Positions 42,717 through 52,058 are shown, counted from the first letter of the stretch. The stretch: DNA of 64,000 bases from Cystobacter fuscus DSM 2262 (GCF_000335475.2 NZ_ANAH02000071.1:186001-250000); one strand, 5' to 3'. Program-made: numbers and translations. The notes: generated by a model from the letters alone, not told the origin.

Positions 42717-45700
42717 TCACGGCGACTCGTACCCCGCGCCCGTTTCCAGCATCGCGGTGGCCTCGAGCGGCAGCTCCAGGGTGAAGGTGGAGCCGCCGCC
42801 GGGCGTCGGGGTGACCGTGATGTCACCCCGGTGGGCCTCCACCACCTGCCGGGCGATCCACAGCCCCAGTCCGAAGCCACCGTAATGGCGTGCGGAGACC
42901 GCGCGCTCGAAGCGCTCGAAGATGCGGGAGCGGTCCCGTGGAGCGATGCCGATGCCGTGGTCGATCACGATCACCCGGGCGACTCCTCCCTCCGTCTCGA
43001 GGTGCACCTCCACCGGCTTGCCCCTTCCGAACTTCACGGCGTTGGACAGCAGGTTGTCGATGACCTGGCGGATGCGCGTGGGGTCACACCTCGCCACGAG
43101 GGAGGCCTTCCCCCGCGAGACGAGGGTGCAGCCCGCGCGCTCGGCCTCGTCCCGCGCGTCCTCGACCGCCTCGGCCACGAGCGCCCCCAGGTCCACGTCG
43201 TGGAAGCGCAGGTGGAGCTGGCCGGTGTTGATCCTCGACACATCCAGGAGCGTTTCGACCAGCGCGGCCAGGTTGCGCACGGCCTGGCTGGCCGTGTCGA
43301 GCCGCGCCCCGACGCGCTCCCGGCTCTCCTCGCTCAGGCCTCGCGTCACGATCTCCAGTTGAAGGCGGAAGCGGGTCAGGGGCGTCTTCAGCTCGTGGCT
43401 GGCCACGGAGAGGAACTCGTCCCGGGCGTGCACGGCTTCCCGGAGACCGGCCTCGAGCGCCTCGTGGCGGAAGAGCTCCCGGCGCGTCCTCGCGAGCTCG
43501 AGGTTGGAGCGCACCCGGGCGAGCAACTCCCGGGCGGAGAACGGTTTCACGAGGTAGTCATCCGCTCCCGCGTCGAGCCCGCTCACGGCGGCTTCGGGAC
43601 CGGCCTGGGCGGACAGCAGGAGGACGGGGATGGCGCGCAGCTCCGGATCCTCGCGGAGCCGCCGGAGCAGCCCCAGCCCGTCCAGGCCGGGCATCATCAC
43701 GTCGCTGACGATGAGGTCCGGGCGCTGCGCGCGCGCGGCCTCGAACCCGGTGAGCCCGTCCACTGCCCGCTGGACTTCGAAATGGGGAGCGAGGATGCGG
43801 CGCAGGTAGTCGCGCATGTCCGCGTTGTCGTCGACGATGAGCACCCGGCCGGAAGGCTGCTCCCGTGGGGGCGGCGAGAGGGGAGGAGCCTGGGGGGCGG
43901 GGAGCGGCGCCTCCTCCTCCATGTCCTCGGGCAACCACCGGAGCGCCTCCTGGATGTAGTGCCTGGGCTCCGTCGCGGGGGATGCCCGCCGTGGCTCCTC
44001 CTGGAGCCGCTCCTTCGGCAGATGCGCCGAGCCCCGGGGAAGGCACACCGTGAACCGGGTGCCCCGGCCCACCTGGCTCTCCACCGAGATCGTCCCCTCG
44101 TGGAGCTCCACCAGCTCCCGCACGAGCGCCAGCCCGATACCACTCCCCTCGATGGAGCGGGCCCGGGCGTCTCGCACCCGGTGGAACCGCTCGAAGACGT
44201 GGGGCAGCTCGTGCGCGGGAATGCCCGTCCCCGTGTCTTCCACCTCGAGGAGGACGTGCCGTTCCTCCTCACGCAGCCGCACGGTGATGCCGCCCTCGAA
44301 GGTGAACTTGAAGGCATTCGACACCAGGTTGAGGACGATCATCTCCCACAGGCTCCGGTCGACGTAGACGGGCTCGGACAGGGGAGGACAGTCCACGACG
44401 AGTCTCAGCCCGGCGCGCTCCGTGGCGGACTGGAAGCCGCTGACCAGCTCCGCCGTGAGGACGTCGAGCGCGGTGGGCTGGTAGTGCGCCTCGGTGCGTC
44501 CCGCCTCGATGCGCGAGAAGTCGAGCAGGTTGTTCACCAGCCGCAGCAGGCGCTCGCTGTTGCGAATGACGACGTCGAGGGACTCGCCTCGAAGCGCCTG
44601 CTCCACGGAGGCGCGCGCGTCCTGGAGCGGCCCGAGCATCAGCGTCAGGGGCGTGCGGAACTCATGGGACACGTTGCTGAAGAAGGCCGTCTTGGCCCGA
44701 TCCAGCTCCAGCAGGGCCTCGGCGCGCCGACGCTCCTCCTCGTAGGCGCGGGCACTCGCCACCGCGACGGCGATCTGCCCCGCGGCGAGCTCGAGGAAGG
44801 ACCGGTAGCGCTCGTCGAGCGCGCAGAGCGGATTCAGGCCGACGACCAGGAAGCCAGAGGGGCGCGCCTGGCCCGCGCGAAGGATGGGCAACACGAGCGC
44901 GGACCGCGCGGGCTCGAGCAAGACCGTTTCCGGTGGCTCGCCGGTGGGCCGTGGTGACAGCTCGACGAGTTCCGCGGCGCCCGTCCGCGCCACCTTGGCC
45001 AGGGGCCAGGGGGCGTTCTCGACACTCAACGAGAGAAGGTCGGGGCACTGGGGCTGGTCCGCCAGGAGGCCCGAGGTACTCACCAGCCGCGCCTGCGTCT
45101 GCTCCTCTGTCGTCAAATAGAGCGCCGAGAACGGCACGTCCGCGGTGTTGCGGCTCAGCGTGCGAGCGATCGCGGCGCACGCCTCCTCCACCGTCTTCGC
45201 GCCCAGCACGGCTTCCCCCAGCTCCCGCGAGGTCCGCAGCCGGCGTTCGGCGAGCACATATTGGGTGGTCTCGGTCCCCGAGCAGAAGATGCCACTGACC
45301 TTCCCCTCCTCATCGAGCAGGGGCGCGAACGAGAAGGTGAAGTAGGTCTCTTCCAGGAACCCCCTGCGATTGACCTGGAGCGGAAGCTCTTCCGACCAGG
45401 AGGCGACTTTCGTGGAGACCACTTCCCGGAGTTGCGCCCCCAGGACATTCCAGACCTCCGGCCAGACGTCGCGAAAGGGTTTGCCGATCGCCCTGGGGTG
45501 CTTCATCTGGAGGATGGGGATGTAACCCTGGTTGTAGAGCAGGATGAACTCCGGCCCCCACAAGATGAGGGTGGGAAGGCGCTGACTGAGGCAGATGCGC
45601 ACGGAGGTGCGCAGCAGTCGCGGCCATTGGCCCACCGGACCGAGCGGCGTTCGCTCCCAGTCCACGTCCCGGAGGAACGCGCCCATCTCTCCACTCGAGG

Positions 45701-45731
45701 CGAAGAGCTCGCCGGAAGGCTCGTGGCTCAT
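42717..45731 (-). CDS. Hybrid sensor kinase: PAS-GAF-HK-REC-HK
   Basis: 1004 aa, no TM. PAS-like (about 20-160), GAF (about 165-335), HisKA with His356 in FSNVSHEFRTPL and HATPase up to about 565 (EMIVLNLVSNAFKFT, DTGTGIPAHE, GSGIGLALV). A Pro linker is followed by receiver 628-745 with Asp677 in PDLIVSDVMMP. A second HisKA has His779 in SVASHELKTPL, with a second HATPase to the end (RQVIDNLLSNAVKFG, GGFGLGLWIA). The double kinase with an internal receiver suggests an intramolecular phosphorelay. There is no HPt or DNA-binding domain, so the output partner is elsewhere. Signal unknown; the cytoplasmic PAS/GAF suggest an intracellular ligand or redox cue. Confidence 0.93.
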   Translation of the reverse strand: MSHEPSGELFASSGEMGAFLRDVDWERTPLGPVGQWPRLLRTSVRICLSQRLPTLILWGPEFILLYNQGYIPILQMKHPRAIGKPFRDVWPEVWNVLGAQLREVVSTKVASWSEELPLQVNRRGFLEETYFTFSFAPLLDEEGKVSGIFCSGTETTQYVLAERRLRTSRELGEAVLGAKTVEEACAAIARTLSRNTADVPFSALYLTTEEQTQARLVSTSGLLADQPQCPDLLSLSVENAPWPLAKVARTGAAELVELSPRPTGEPPETVLLEPARSALVLPILRAGQARPSGFLVVGLNPLCALDERYRSFLELAAGQIAVAVASARAYEEERRRAEALLELDRAKTAFFSNVSHEFRTPLTLMLGPLQDARASVEQALRGESLDVVIRNSERLLRLVNNLLDFSRIEAGRTEAHYQPTALDVLTAELVSGFQSATERAGLRLVVDCPPLSEPVYVDRSLWEMIVLNLVSNAFKFTFEGGITVRLREEERHVLLEVEDTGTGIPAHELPHVFERFHRVRDARARSIEGSGIGLALVRELVELHEGTISVESQVGRGTRFTVCLPRGSAHLPKERLQEEPRRASPATEPRHYIQEALRWLPEDMEEEAPLPAPQAPPLSPPPREQPSGRVLIVDDNADMRDYLRRILAPHFEVQRAVDGLTGFEAARAQRPDLIVSDVMMPGLDGLGLLRRLREDPELRAIPVLLLSAQAGPEAAVSGLDAGADDYLVKPFSARELLARVRSNLELARTRRELFRHEALEAGLREAVHARDEFLSVASHELKTPLTRFRLQLEIVTRGLSEESRERVGARLDTASQAVRNLAALVETLLDVSRINTGQLHLRFHDVDLGALVAEAVEDARDEAERAGCTLVSRGKASLVARCDPTRIRQVIDNLLSNAVKFGRGKPVEVHLETEGGVARVIVIDHGIGIAPRDRSRIFERFERAVSARHYGGFGLGLWIARQVVEAHRGDITVTPTPGGGSTFTLELPLEATAMLETGAGYESP

Positions 45732-45978
45732 CCTGGGAGCGCTCCCTCGGCGCCGTGCGTCGCGCGGCTGGCACCACGAGGGGCGGCCAACCGCTCCGAG
45801 CGCTCTCGCGGGAGCTGGCGGGAATCACGCGCGGCGGACCCCTCCCTTTCGGGCATTTCACTCCCTCGAGACATGTATCAGCGATAAGACTCCGAGGGCG
45901 CCCCGAGCAAGACGAAATGCCTCGGAGGCGTTGATTCCGTGAGCCTCGTGAACTCGCGAGGGCCGACCGGGCCCGGGC

Positions 45979-47382
45979 CTACGGGTGAGCCGCGAGGACG
46001 ATCGAGAAGGGATGGCGATCCTCGGTCCGCAGATCAGGGTCGTAATCGCCCGTGGGCACGACGGTCACGATGAGGGTGCGCTTCTGGTCCGCCGCGAACT
46101 TCAGCTCCTTGGGGCCCGTGGAGAGATCCAACACCTCGCCATCGGAGTCCGGCGTCAGTCCGGGCACGGCCTGGACGATGAAGCGGCGCGACGCATCGCT
46201 GGGGGCCTCGAGCGACACATAAAGCGTGCCCGGGGTGCCCGCACCGGCCGACAGCTCGAGGTAGCTCGTGCCGAGCATCATCGGCGCGTTCTCACCGATG
46301 TCGATCTTCCCCGGTCTGGCCTCCTGCTGGGCCGCCAGCGCGAGTCTGGCCGCCCGGAGGTTCTCCAGACCGTCCTTGAAGTGACGGAAGTGTTTGTCGT
46401 CCACGTGGTCGCCCGTGTACCAGCGCCAGCGCGAGAACTCGGGGACGCTCTGCACGTAGCTCGAGCCGTGGCTGGCGAGCAGCGTGTCGAGCGCATCGGC
46501 GAAGTCCGGATCGTTGAGCGTCTGATCCTCCCCCGCGCCCGGCGGGTTGCGTGACGCCAGCCACATGCTCGAGAGGAACCGCGCGTCTCCCCCGAAGAAA
46601 CGATCCTTCAGGAAGAGCAGGTACATGGAGGAGCCGTACATGTACCAGGTCTCGTACTCATCGTAGCGGTCGAGCGCCCAGTCGGGGTGGGCCTGGAAGT
46701 CATCGAAGTAGGTCTTGATGTAGCGGTTGGCGTACACCTGATCCGTGAAGACGGCGGACATCTCGAAGGTGATGGGGGACTCGTACCAGTCGTCCGCGGC
46801 CTGCGAGGCATGCGCCATCTCATGGACGACGGTCTCCTCGAGCTCGACACCGCCGTAGGGGCCCCACGGGTCGACGATCATGTAGCCGCGCCGGTCATCC
46901 CACGCCGTGGTGGGCTCGCCCGAGAGGACGTTGACGAGACAGCTCCGGTGCCCCTTCCACACGAACACGTCGAAGGACTCATCGGGCCCGCACTCTCCAG
47001 CATCGGTGATGGCCTGGCGCATGCCGAGCTGGTTGACGTGATAGTCCCAGCCCTTCTCGACGAACCCGAGCACCTGCTGAGCCGTCTCCCGCTCGCTCTC
47101 CTTGTAGTAGTGCACGAGCACGGGAAGCGTCGTGGAGCGGATGGAGTAGGGGAACATCTCGTTGAAGTCGGACCGCCCGCAGATGGGGGTGTTCTCGGCC
47201 AGCGGGTGCGTGTAGTCGGGGTCGGGGGGGTTGGGTTTGTCGTCCTCGGTGGGACCGCAGCTGGCGGCGGCGAGCCCCAGTCCGAGCGAGGCCAACCGGG
47301 ACAAGCGCTTGAGCGCACCAGGACGCTGGGACGCACGCGAGAGGGGCTGCTTCGGAGCAGGGGTGGGGAACGACGAGGGCAT
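45979..47382 (-). CDS. HExxH (gluzincin-like) metalloprotease lipoprotein
   Basis: 467 aa from ATG 47382 (AAGGA upstream); longer frames reach 47550 but add no signal. The lipoprotein signal ends in LGLAAASCG (Cys42). The protease motif is His187-Glu188-x2-His191 in VVHEMAHASQAADDWY. Glu207 in FEMSAVFTDQVY lies 16 residues later, a plausible third zinc ligand and hence gluzincin type. Flanks contain DPWGPYGGVELEE and YMYGSSMYLLFLKDRFFGG. The C-terminal 110 residues are a beta-sandwich (GTPGTLYVSLEAPS). Probably a cell-surface protease, of predatory use or for self-processing; family not named. Confidence 0.75.
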   Translation of the reverse strand: MPSSFPTPAPKQPLSRASQRPGALKRLSRLASLGLGLAAASCGPTEDDKPNPPDPDYTHPLAENTPICGRSDFNEMFPYSIRSTTLPVLVHYYKESERETAQQVLGFVEKGWDYHVNQLGMRQAITDAGECGPDESFDVFVWKGHRSCLVNVLSGEPTTAWDDRRGYMIVDPWGPYGGVELEETVVHEMAHASQAADDWYESPITFEMSAVFTDQVYANRYIKTYFDDFQAHPDWALDRYDEYETWYMYGSSMYLLFLKDRFFGGDARFLSSMWLASRNPPGAGEDQTLNDPDFADALDTLLASHGSSYVQSVPEFSRWRWYTGDHVDDKHFRHFKDGLENLRAARLALAAQQEARPGKIDIGENAPMMLGTSYLELSAGAGTPGTLYVSLEAPSDASRRFIVQAVPGLTPDSDGEVLDLSTGPKELKFAADQKRTLIVTVVPTGDYDPDLRTEDRHPFSIVLAAHP

Positions 47383-47524
47383 GGAGTGGATTCCTTGGAA
47401 CGTGGAGAGGGGCTGCGCCCATTTTCTCGAAGTCGGGGCTTCGTGGAGAGGGAGATCCGCCGCGTCTGACTCACGGGTGACGAATCGCGGAGACGATTGA
47501 AGTAACCACCCTCGCGCGGCCAAT

Positions 47525-47553
47525 TTGACACTATGTGCCACTTTCGGCATAGG
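47525..47553 (+). promoter_or_regulatory. Sigma-70-like promoter of the SDR-P450 genes
   Basis: Perfect TTGACA (47525-47530), 17-bp spacer, CATAGG (47548-47553), 56 bp before the SDR ATG. The repeated operator-like element at 47533-47550 fills the spacer, where a repressor would block polymerase. Confidence 0.5.
47533..47550 (+). promoter_or_regulatory. Operator-like element copy 1 (SDR promoter)
   Basis: ATGTGCCACTTTCGGCAT, containing the inverted arms TGCC-N6-GGCA. It matches copy 2 upstream of the TetR gene at 14 of 18 positions. It is a candidate binding site for the TetR-family protein encoded at 49997. Confidence 0.5.
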
Positions 47554-47609
47554 ATGACGACAGCTCCAAGCCAGGTGGCTCGGAATGTTCAGCCCAAGGA
47601 GGGTGACGC

Positions 47610-48428
47610 ATGAGCAAGGTATGGTTCGTTACTGGTTCTTCTCGCGGATTCGGACGCCAGTTCGTCAAGGCCGCCCTGGAGCGTGGAGACCGGGTGGCCG
47701 CGACGGCCCGGAACGCCGACTCCCTGTCGGACCTCGTCGGTCAGTTCGGCAAAGCCATCCATCCGCTGACCCTCGACGTCACCCACAAGGCCGCAGTGGA
47801 GGCCGCCCTCCGTGAGGCATCCGCGCATTTCGGCCGGCTGGACATCGTCGTCAACAATGCCGGCTACGGGCAGTTCGGGTTCGTCGAGGAGGTCTCCGAG
47901 CAGGAGGTCCGGGCCCAGATGGAGACCAACTTCTTCGGTGCGCTCTGGGTGACCCAGGCCGCTGTCGCGCTCATGCGCCAACAGGGCTCGGGTCACATCA
48001 TCCAGATCTCCAGCATCGGTGGCGTTGCCGCCTTCCCCTCGCTCGGCATCTACCATGCGTCCAAGTGGGCGCTCGAGGCCATGAGCGAGTCACTGGCCCA
48101 GGAAGTCGCCGGGTTCGGCATCAAGGTAACGATTGTCGAGCCTGGAGCCTTCAGCACTGATTGGGGCGGAAGTTCCGCCGTGCACGCCAGGCAGAACGAC
48201 GCCTACGCGGGCCTGCGCAAGGCCATGGCCGCTCGTCGCAGCGGCGCGTCCTACGGAGAGCCCGTGGGTGCCGCCAACGCGCTCCTGCGCATCGTGGATG
48301 CGCAGAACCCACCCCTGCGCGTCCTCTTCGGCGGCCAGCCCGTCGACATCGTCAAGGGTCTGTACGCCAAACGTCTGGAAACCTGGGCGCAGTGGGAAGA
48401 ACTCTCCCGCGCGGCCGATGGCAAATGA
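47610..48428 (+). CDS. Short-chain dehydrogenase/reductase
   Basis: 272 aa classical SDR: nucleotide motif TGSSRGFGR at residues 8-16, LDVTHKAAVEAAL, DIVVNNAGYGQFG, catalytic ISSIGG Ser and YHASK Tyr-x3-Lys. GAFSTDW follows in the substrate region. Substrate unknown. An Arg at position 35 (TARNADSL) after strand 2 suggests NADP preference. It has its own promoter and lies 13 bp upstream of the P450 gene, so the two probably modify the same substrate. Confidence 0.88.
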   Translation: MSKVWFVTGSSRGFGRQFVKAALERGDRVAATARNADSLSDLVGQFGKAIHPLTLDVTHKAAVEAALREASAHFGRLDIVVNNAGYGQFGFVEEVSEQEVRAQMETNFFGALWVTQAAVALMRQQGSGHIIQISSIGGVAAFPSLGIYHASKWALEAMSESLAQEVAGFGIKVTIVEPGAFSTDWGGSSAVHARQNDAYAGLRKAMAARRSGASYGEPVGAANALLRIVDAQNPPLRVLFGGQPVDIVKGLYAKRLETWAQWEELSRAADGK

Positions 48429-48441
48429 ACGGGGGAAAGCG

Positions 48442-49866
48442 ATGACGCCGATGGATGAATCCCAGAAGCAGAGCGTGGAAGGTGTTCCGCCCCCGGCGGG
48501 GACTTGCCCTTTCAAACACCTGATGGAGGCACCCACTCCCTCCGGCGGCCCCGTGGTCCTCGACCGGGAGAATCCCGAGTTCCTGGCCACCGCCTACGCC
48601 ACCTACGCTCGCCTGCGCGAGCAGGCCCCCGTGGTTCGCACCCTGTTCGCCAAGGGAGTCCTGGACACCGTCAGGGTGGACAGCCGCGTGGGCTCCACGG
48701 CGGACCTCGTCTCGAGTGAGGAGCGGCTCCTCGTCACTCGCTATGACGAGGCCGTAGCCGCGCTCCTCGATGGGAGCCTGTCCTCCGACTTCCGCGCGGG
48801 GATGACGCCCCAACAGCTCGAAGGCGTGGCCCACATGCCCGAGGAGGCCAAACCCCTCGCCGACAGCCTCATCTCGCGTGACCCGCCCGATCACACGCGC
48901 CTGCGCAAGCTCGTCCAGCCGAGCTTCACCGCCCGCGCCATGGAGACCTTGCGGCCACGCGTCCAGCGCATCACCGATGCCCTGCTCGACAAGGCCGAGC
49001 GCGAGGCCGCCGGGCGCGGACAGGCGGCGCCGGACCGCCAGATGGACCTGATCGAGGCGTTCGCCTACCCCATGCCCATCACGGTCATCAGCGACCTGCT
49101 CGGCATTCCCGAGGAGGACCGCGAGCGCATCAACCACCTGGCCGAGCTCCTCATGAACACCAACCGGTTCGACTCCTCGCTGGTGGCGGCGCGGCGGGAG
49201 CAGACGCGGCAATTCAACGCCTATCTGGAAGAGTTGTTCGAGCGCAAGCGGCGTGAGCCGGCCGAGGACATGATCAGCCAGATGGTCCATACGCGTGAGG
49301 ACGGGGACATGCTCGGCCATGAGGAGATGATCTCCATGGTGCACACTCTCTTCTTCGCCGGGCACCTGACGACCGTGAACCTGATTGGCAATGGCATGGT
49401 CGCGTTGTTCTCCCACCCGGACCAGCACGCCCGCATGGTGGCCGACCCCGCGCTCGCCAAGGGAATGGTGGAAGAGACACTGCGCTACTGGGGTCCAGTC
49501 GATTACATCGGGACGCCGCGCACCACCATCGCGGACACGCAGTTGGGTGGAATCTCCATCCCCCAGGGGGCGAAGCTGTCGGTCTGCCTCAGCTCGGCCA
49601 ACCGGGATCCCTCGCGCTTCCCCGACCCGGACGTGTATGACATCACGCGGCCCGAGGCTCACCGGAACATCGCCTTCGGCAAGGGCATCCATGTCTGCCT
49701 GGGCGCGCCCCTGGCCCGGCTCGAGGGGCAGGTTGCCTTCGAGACCCTGTTCCGGCGCTACCCGAAACTGCGGCTCGCGGTCCCCGTGGAGCAGTTGAAA
49801 TGGGGCGCCGGAGTGGGCTCGGGCATTGGCCTGCGCGGCTTCGCGCGCATTCCCGTCCTGTTCTAG
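48442..49866 (+). CDS. Cytochrome P450
   Basis: 474 aa soluble bacterial P450, ATG at 48442, GGGGGAAAG upstream. The I-helix is FFAGHLTTVNLIGNG (AGHxTT instead of AGxET), K-helix ExxR is EETLRYWGP, and the haem loop is FGKGIHVCLGAPLARLEGQ with the thiolate Cys. The N-terminus (CPFKH, then DRENPEFLATAYATY) and SRDPPDHTRLRKLVQPSFT are typical of CYP102/107-like bacterial hydroxylases. Electron donors are not encoded nearby. The linkage with SDR and TetR suggests an inducible oxidation module for a hydrophobic compound. Confidence 0.93.
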   Translation: MTPMDESQKQSVEGVPPPAGTCPFKHLMEAPTPSGGPVVLDRENPEFLATAYATYARLREQAPVVRTLFAKGVLDTVRVDSRVGSTADLVSSEERLLVTRYDEAVAALLDGSLSSDFRAGMTPQQLEGVAHMPEEAKPLADSLISRDPPDHTRLRKLVQPSFTARAMETLRPRVQRITDALLDKAEREAAGRGQAAPDRQMDLIEAFAYPMPITVISDLLGIPEEDRERINHLAELLMNTNRFDSSLVAARREQTRQFNAYLEELFERKRREPAEDMISQMVHTREDGDMLGHEEMISMVHTLFFAGHLTTVNLIGNGMVALFSHPDQHARMVADPALAKGMVEETLRYWGPVDYIGTPRTTIADTQLGGISIPQGAKLSVCLSSANRDPSRFPDPDVYDITRPEAHRNIAFGKGIHVCLGAPLARLEGQVAFETLFRRYPKLRLAVPVEQLKWGAGVGSGIGLRGFARIPVLF

Positions 49867-49914
49867 GCGATGTCGACGCGTCCATGAGTCGCCAGGGGGT
49901 CTAGGGGTTGCACG

Positions 49915-49932
49915 GAGTGGCACTATCGGCAT
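49915..49932 (+). promoter_or_regulatory. Operator-like element copy 2 (TetR gene)
   Basis: GAGTGGCACTATCGGCAT, 14 of 18 identical to the element at 47533, 65 bp before the TetR ATG and overlapping a TTGCAC -35-like hexamer (49908-49913). Consistent with autoregulation. Confidence 0.45.
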
Positions 49933-49996
49933 GAGGTGCCGCCTGGTGCACCCGGAGGGGACGGCGTGTTACAGGGGGGCGAGGAAGGGACCGCGC

Positions 49997-50650
49997 ATGG
50001 ACGAGCGAAGCAAGAGCCCCGAGCAGCCAAACCTGCGCGAGCGCAAGCAACGCCTGCTCCGCTTGGAACTCGGAGAGGTGGCGCTCCGCCTGTTCGTCGA
50101 GCGAGGGTTCGCCGAGACCACCATCGAGGACATCGCGGAGGCGGCGGGCATCTCACGCCGAACGTTCTTCCGGTACTTCGAGACGAAGGAAGACGTCGTG
50201 CTCTGGCGGTTGCGCTACAGCAGCGAACAGATCGGCGCCTCGCTGGAGGCCCGGCCCGCCGACGAACCGCCCCTGCTGGCGGTGCGCAAGGCCCTGGACG
50301 CGGTGTCCGAGGCCTATATCACCGAGCCAGAGCGATACCGGAGCTACCTCCGATTCCTGCTCGAGACTCCCACGCTTCGAGCCCACTTCCTCGACACCCA
50401 GGAGCAGTGGAGGGCACTCCTGTCGCGAATCCTGGCCGCGAGGCTGGGCGCCGGACGCGGCAAGAAGGAGTTGGCCCAGCTCACCGCCGCGGTGGCGGTC
50501 GCCGCGCAGGATGTGGCCCTGCGCAGGTGGGCGGAGGACGGGTCCCGGAGTCTGCCGGACTATGTCGACGAGACCTTCGCGGCGCTTCCCGAGGTCTTGG
50601 CCGCCTCACCGGGCCCGAGCGCTCCCGCCGCGAAGCGCGCCCGGCGATAG
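49997..50650 (+). CDS. TetR-family transcriptional regulator
   Basis: 217 aa. N-terminal TetR helix-turn-helix: RLELGEVALRLFVERGFAETTIEDIAEAAGISRRTFFRYFETKEDVV spans residues about 21-67 with the usual GFxxTTxxxIAxxAG and TFFRYFxxKE signature. The ligand-binding C-domain is longer and variable (about 75-205). The Arg/Ala-rich end resembles MftR or other P450-linked TetR proteins. Same strand as the SDR-P450 pair, 130 bp after it. The repeated element at 47533 and 49915 makes repression of that pair and of itself likely. Confidence 0.9.
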   Translation: MDERSKSPEQPNLRERKQRLLRLELGEVALRLFVERGFAETTIEDIAEAAGISRRTFFRYFETKEDVVLWRLRYSSEQIGASLEARPADEPPLLAVRKALDAVSEAYITEPERYRSYLRFLLETPTLRAHFLDTQEQWRALLSRILAARLGAGRGKKELAQLTAAVAVAAQDVALRRWAEDGSRSLPDYVDETFAALPEVLAASPGPSAPAAKRARR

Positions 50651-50767
50651 CGGCGGCCCGGGGCCAGTCGGGGGCCGCGGTGGGTCCACTCCCCGCACCG
50701 CCGGGTGTACGCTGCCTCGCGCGGCGGACCCGACATCCGTCGCCCTCTCCCCCGGGATCCTCCTGAC

Positions 50768-51808
50768 ATGAAGATGAATGCTTCTGGGCTGCTCGTGGTC
50801 GGTGCGCTCCTCCTGCTCCAGGCGTGCGCGGCGCAAGCTCCCGCCAGCTCCCGCTACTTCGACTCGAGCGGGCGCCCGGATGTGCTGAGCGGCGGCGCGC
50901 GGCGCATCGAGATCTCCACCTCGCAGGGCAAATTCCACGTCTGGACGAAGCGCGTGGGGAACAACCCCACCATCAAGGTCCTGCTGTTGCACGGAGGCCC
51001 TGGCAACACGAGCGAGTACTTCGAGGCCGCGGACAGCTACTTCCCGGGCGCGAGCATCGAGTACTACTACTACGACCAGCTCGGCTCGTTCCGCAGCGAC
51101 CAGCCCGACGACGCGAAGCTGGCGGCGCTGCTCGGCACGGAGCACTTCGTCGAGGAAGTCGAGCAGGTGCGCCAGGCGCTCGGCCTCGGCCGCGACAACT
51201 TCTACCTGCTGGGCCATTCGTGGGGAGGCATCCTCGCCATCGAGTACGCGCTCAAGTACCAGCAGCACCTCAAGGGCCTCATCATCTCCAACATGATGGC
51301 GAGCATCCCCGCGTACAACGAGTACGCGAAGAACGTGCTGATGCCTCAGATGGACCCAAAGGTGCTCGCCGAGGTGCAGGCGCTCGAGGCGGCGAAGGAC
51401 TACGCGAATCCCCGCTACATGGAGTTGTTGGTGCCGCACTTCTACGAGCACCACGTCCTGCGCATGCCGTCGGCGCAGTGGCCCGAGCCGGCATCGCGCG
51501 CCTTCTCGCACGGCAACCAGAAGGTCTACGTGCCCATGCAGGGCCCGAGCGAGATGGGCGCGAGCGGCATCCTCGAGAAGTGGGACCGGACGAAGGACCT
51601 TCCGGCCATCACCGTGCCCACGCTCACCATCGGGGGGCGGTACGACACCATGGATCCCAAGCACATGGAGTGGATGGCGAGCCAGGTGCGGCGGGGCCGC
51701 TACCTGGACTGTCCCCAGGGCAGCCACATGTCCATGTATGACGATCAGCGGACGTACTTCACGGGCGTCATCCGCTTCATCCAGGACGTGGACATGGGCC
51801 GCTTCTGA
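50768..51808 (+). CDS. Prolyl aminopeptidase-like alpha/beta-hydrolase lipoprotein (S33)
   Basis: 346 aa. The signal GLLVVGALLLLQACAA includes a lipobox (LLQAC). Peptidase S33 motifs: LLLHGGPGNTSEYF (oxyanion HGGPG), YYYDQLGSFRSDQP, and nucleophile elbow GHSWGGILAIEYAL. GGRYDTMDP holds the acid Asp and PQGSHMSMYDD the His. Together these support proline iminopeptidase-type activity. Membrane attachment fits digestion of peptides released outside the cell (inference). Confidence 0.85.
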   Translation: MKMNASGLLVVGALLLLQACAAQAPASSRYFDSSGRPDVLSGGARRIEISTSQGKFHVWTKRVGNNPTIKVLLLHGGPGNTSEYFEAADSYFPGASIEYYYYDQLGSFRSDQPDDAKLAALLGTEHFVEEVEQVRQALGLGRDNFYLLGHSWGGILAIEYALKYQQHLKGLIISNMMASIPAYNEYAKNVLMPQMDPKVLAEVQALEAAKDYANPRYMELLVPHFYEHHVLRMPSAQWPEPASRAFSHGNQKVYVPMQGPSEMGASGILEKWDRTKDLPAITVPTLTIGGRYDTMDPKHMEWMASQVRRGRYLDCPQGSHMSMYDDQRTYFTGVIRFIQDVDMGRF

Positions 51809-51810
51809 TG

Positions 51811-51837
51811 CCCTGCCTGGGCCAATGCCAGGCAGGG
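51811..51837. terminator. Bidirectional hairpin
   Basis: Perfect 10-bp stem CCCTGCCTGG / CCAGGCAGGG, 7-nt loop, between the convergent S33 gene and the small secreted peptide gene. No U-tract. Confidence 0.65.
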
Positions 51838-51848
51838 GCTGGAGTTCG

Positions 51849-52019
51849 TCAGTTCGCGGGAGGGTAGGGGCAGATCAGCGCGCCGGTGATGGGGTGCCGA
51901 TAGCAGCCACTGGGGAGCTCCGCGGCCTGGGCCGAGCCCGGCACCAGGGTGAGTCCCGCCACGCCCACGCCAGCGACCGCGGAGAGAAGGGCAACGATGC
52001 GAAGGGTCTTCTTGGACAT
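51849..52019 (-). CDS. Small secreted peptide (56 aa)
   Basis: ATG at 52019 with AGGAG 8 nt upstream and TGA at 51849-51851. MSKKTLRIVALLSAVAGVGV then AGLTLVPGSAQA form a Sec signal peptide with an AxA-type cleavage site (SAQA). The mature peptide of about 25 residues is AELPSGCYRHPITGALICPYPPAN with two cysteines (Cys39 and Cys50) that could form one disulfide. No homologous family recognised. It lies 39 bp downstream of lysR on the same strand, with its own Shine-Dalgarno. It could be a signalling, structural or bacteriocin-like peptide; nothing in the sequence decides. Confidence 0.65.
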   Translation of the reverse strand: MSKKTLRIVALLSAVAGVGVAGLTLVPGSAQAAELPSGCYRHPITGALICPYPPAN

Positions 52020-52058
52020 GCACGCACTCCTGCGATGGGTCAGTACGACGAGGGCATT

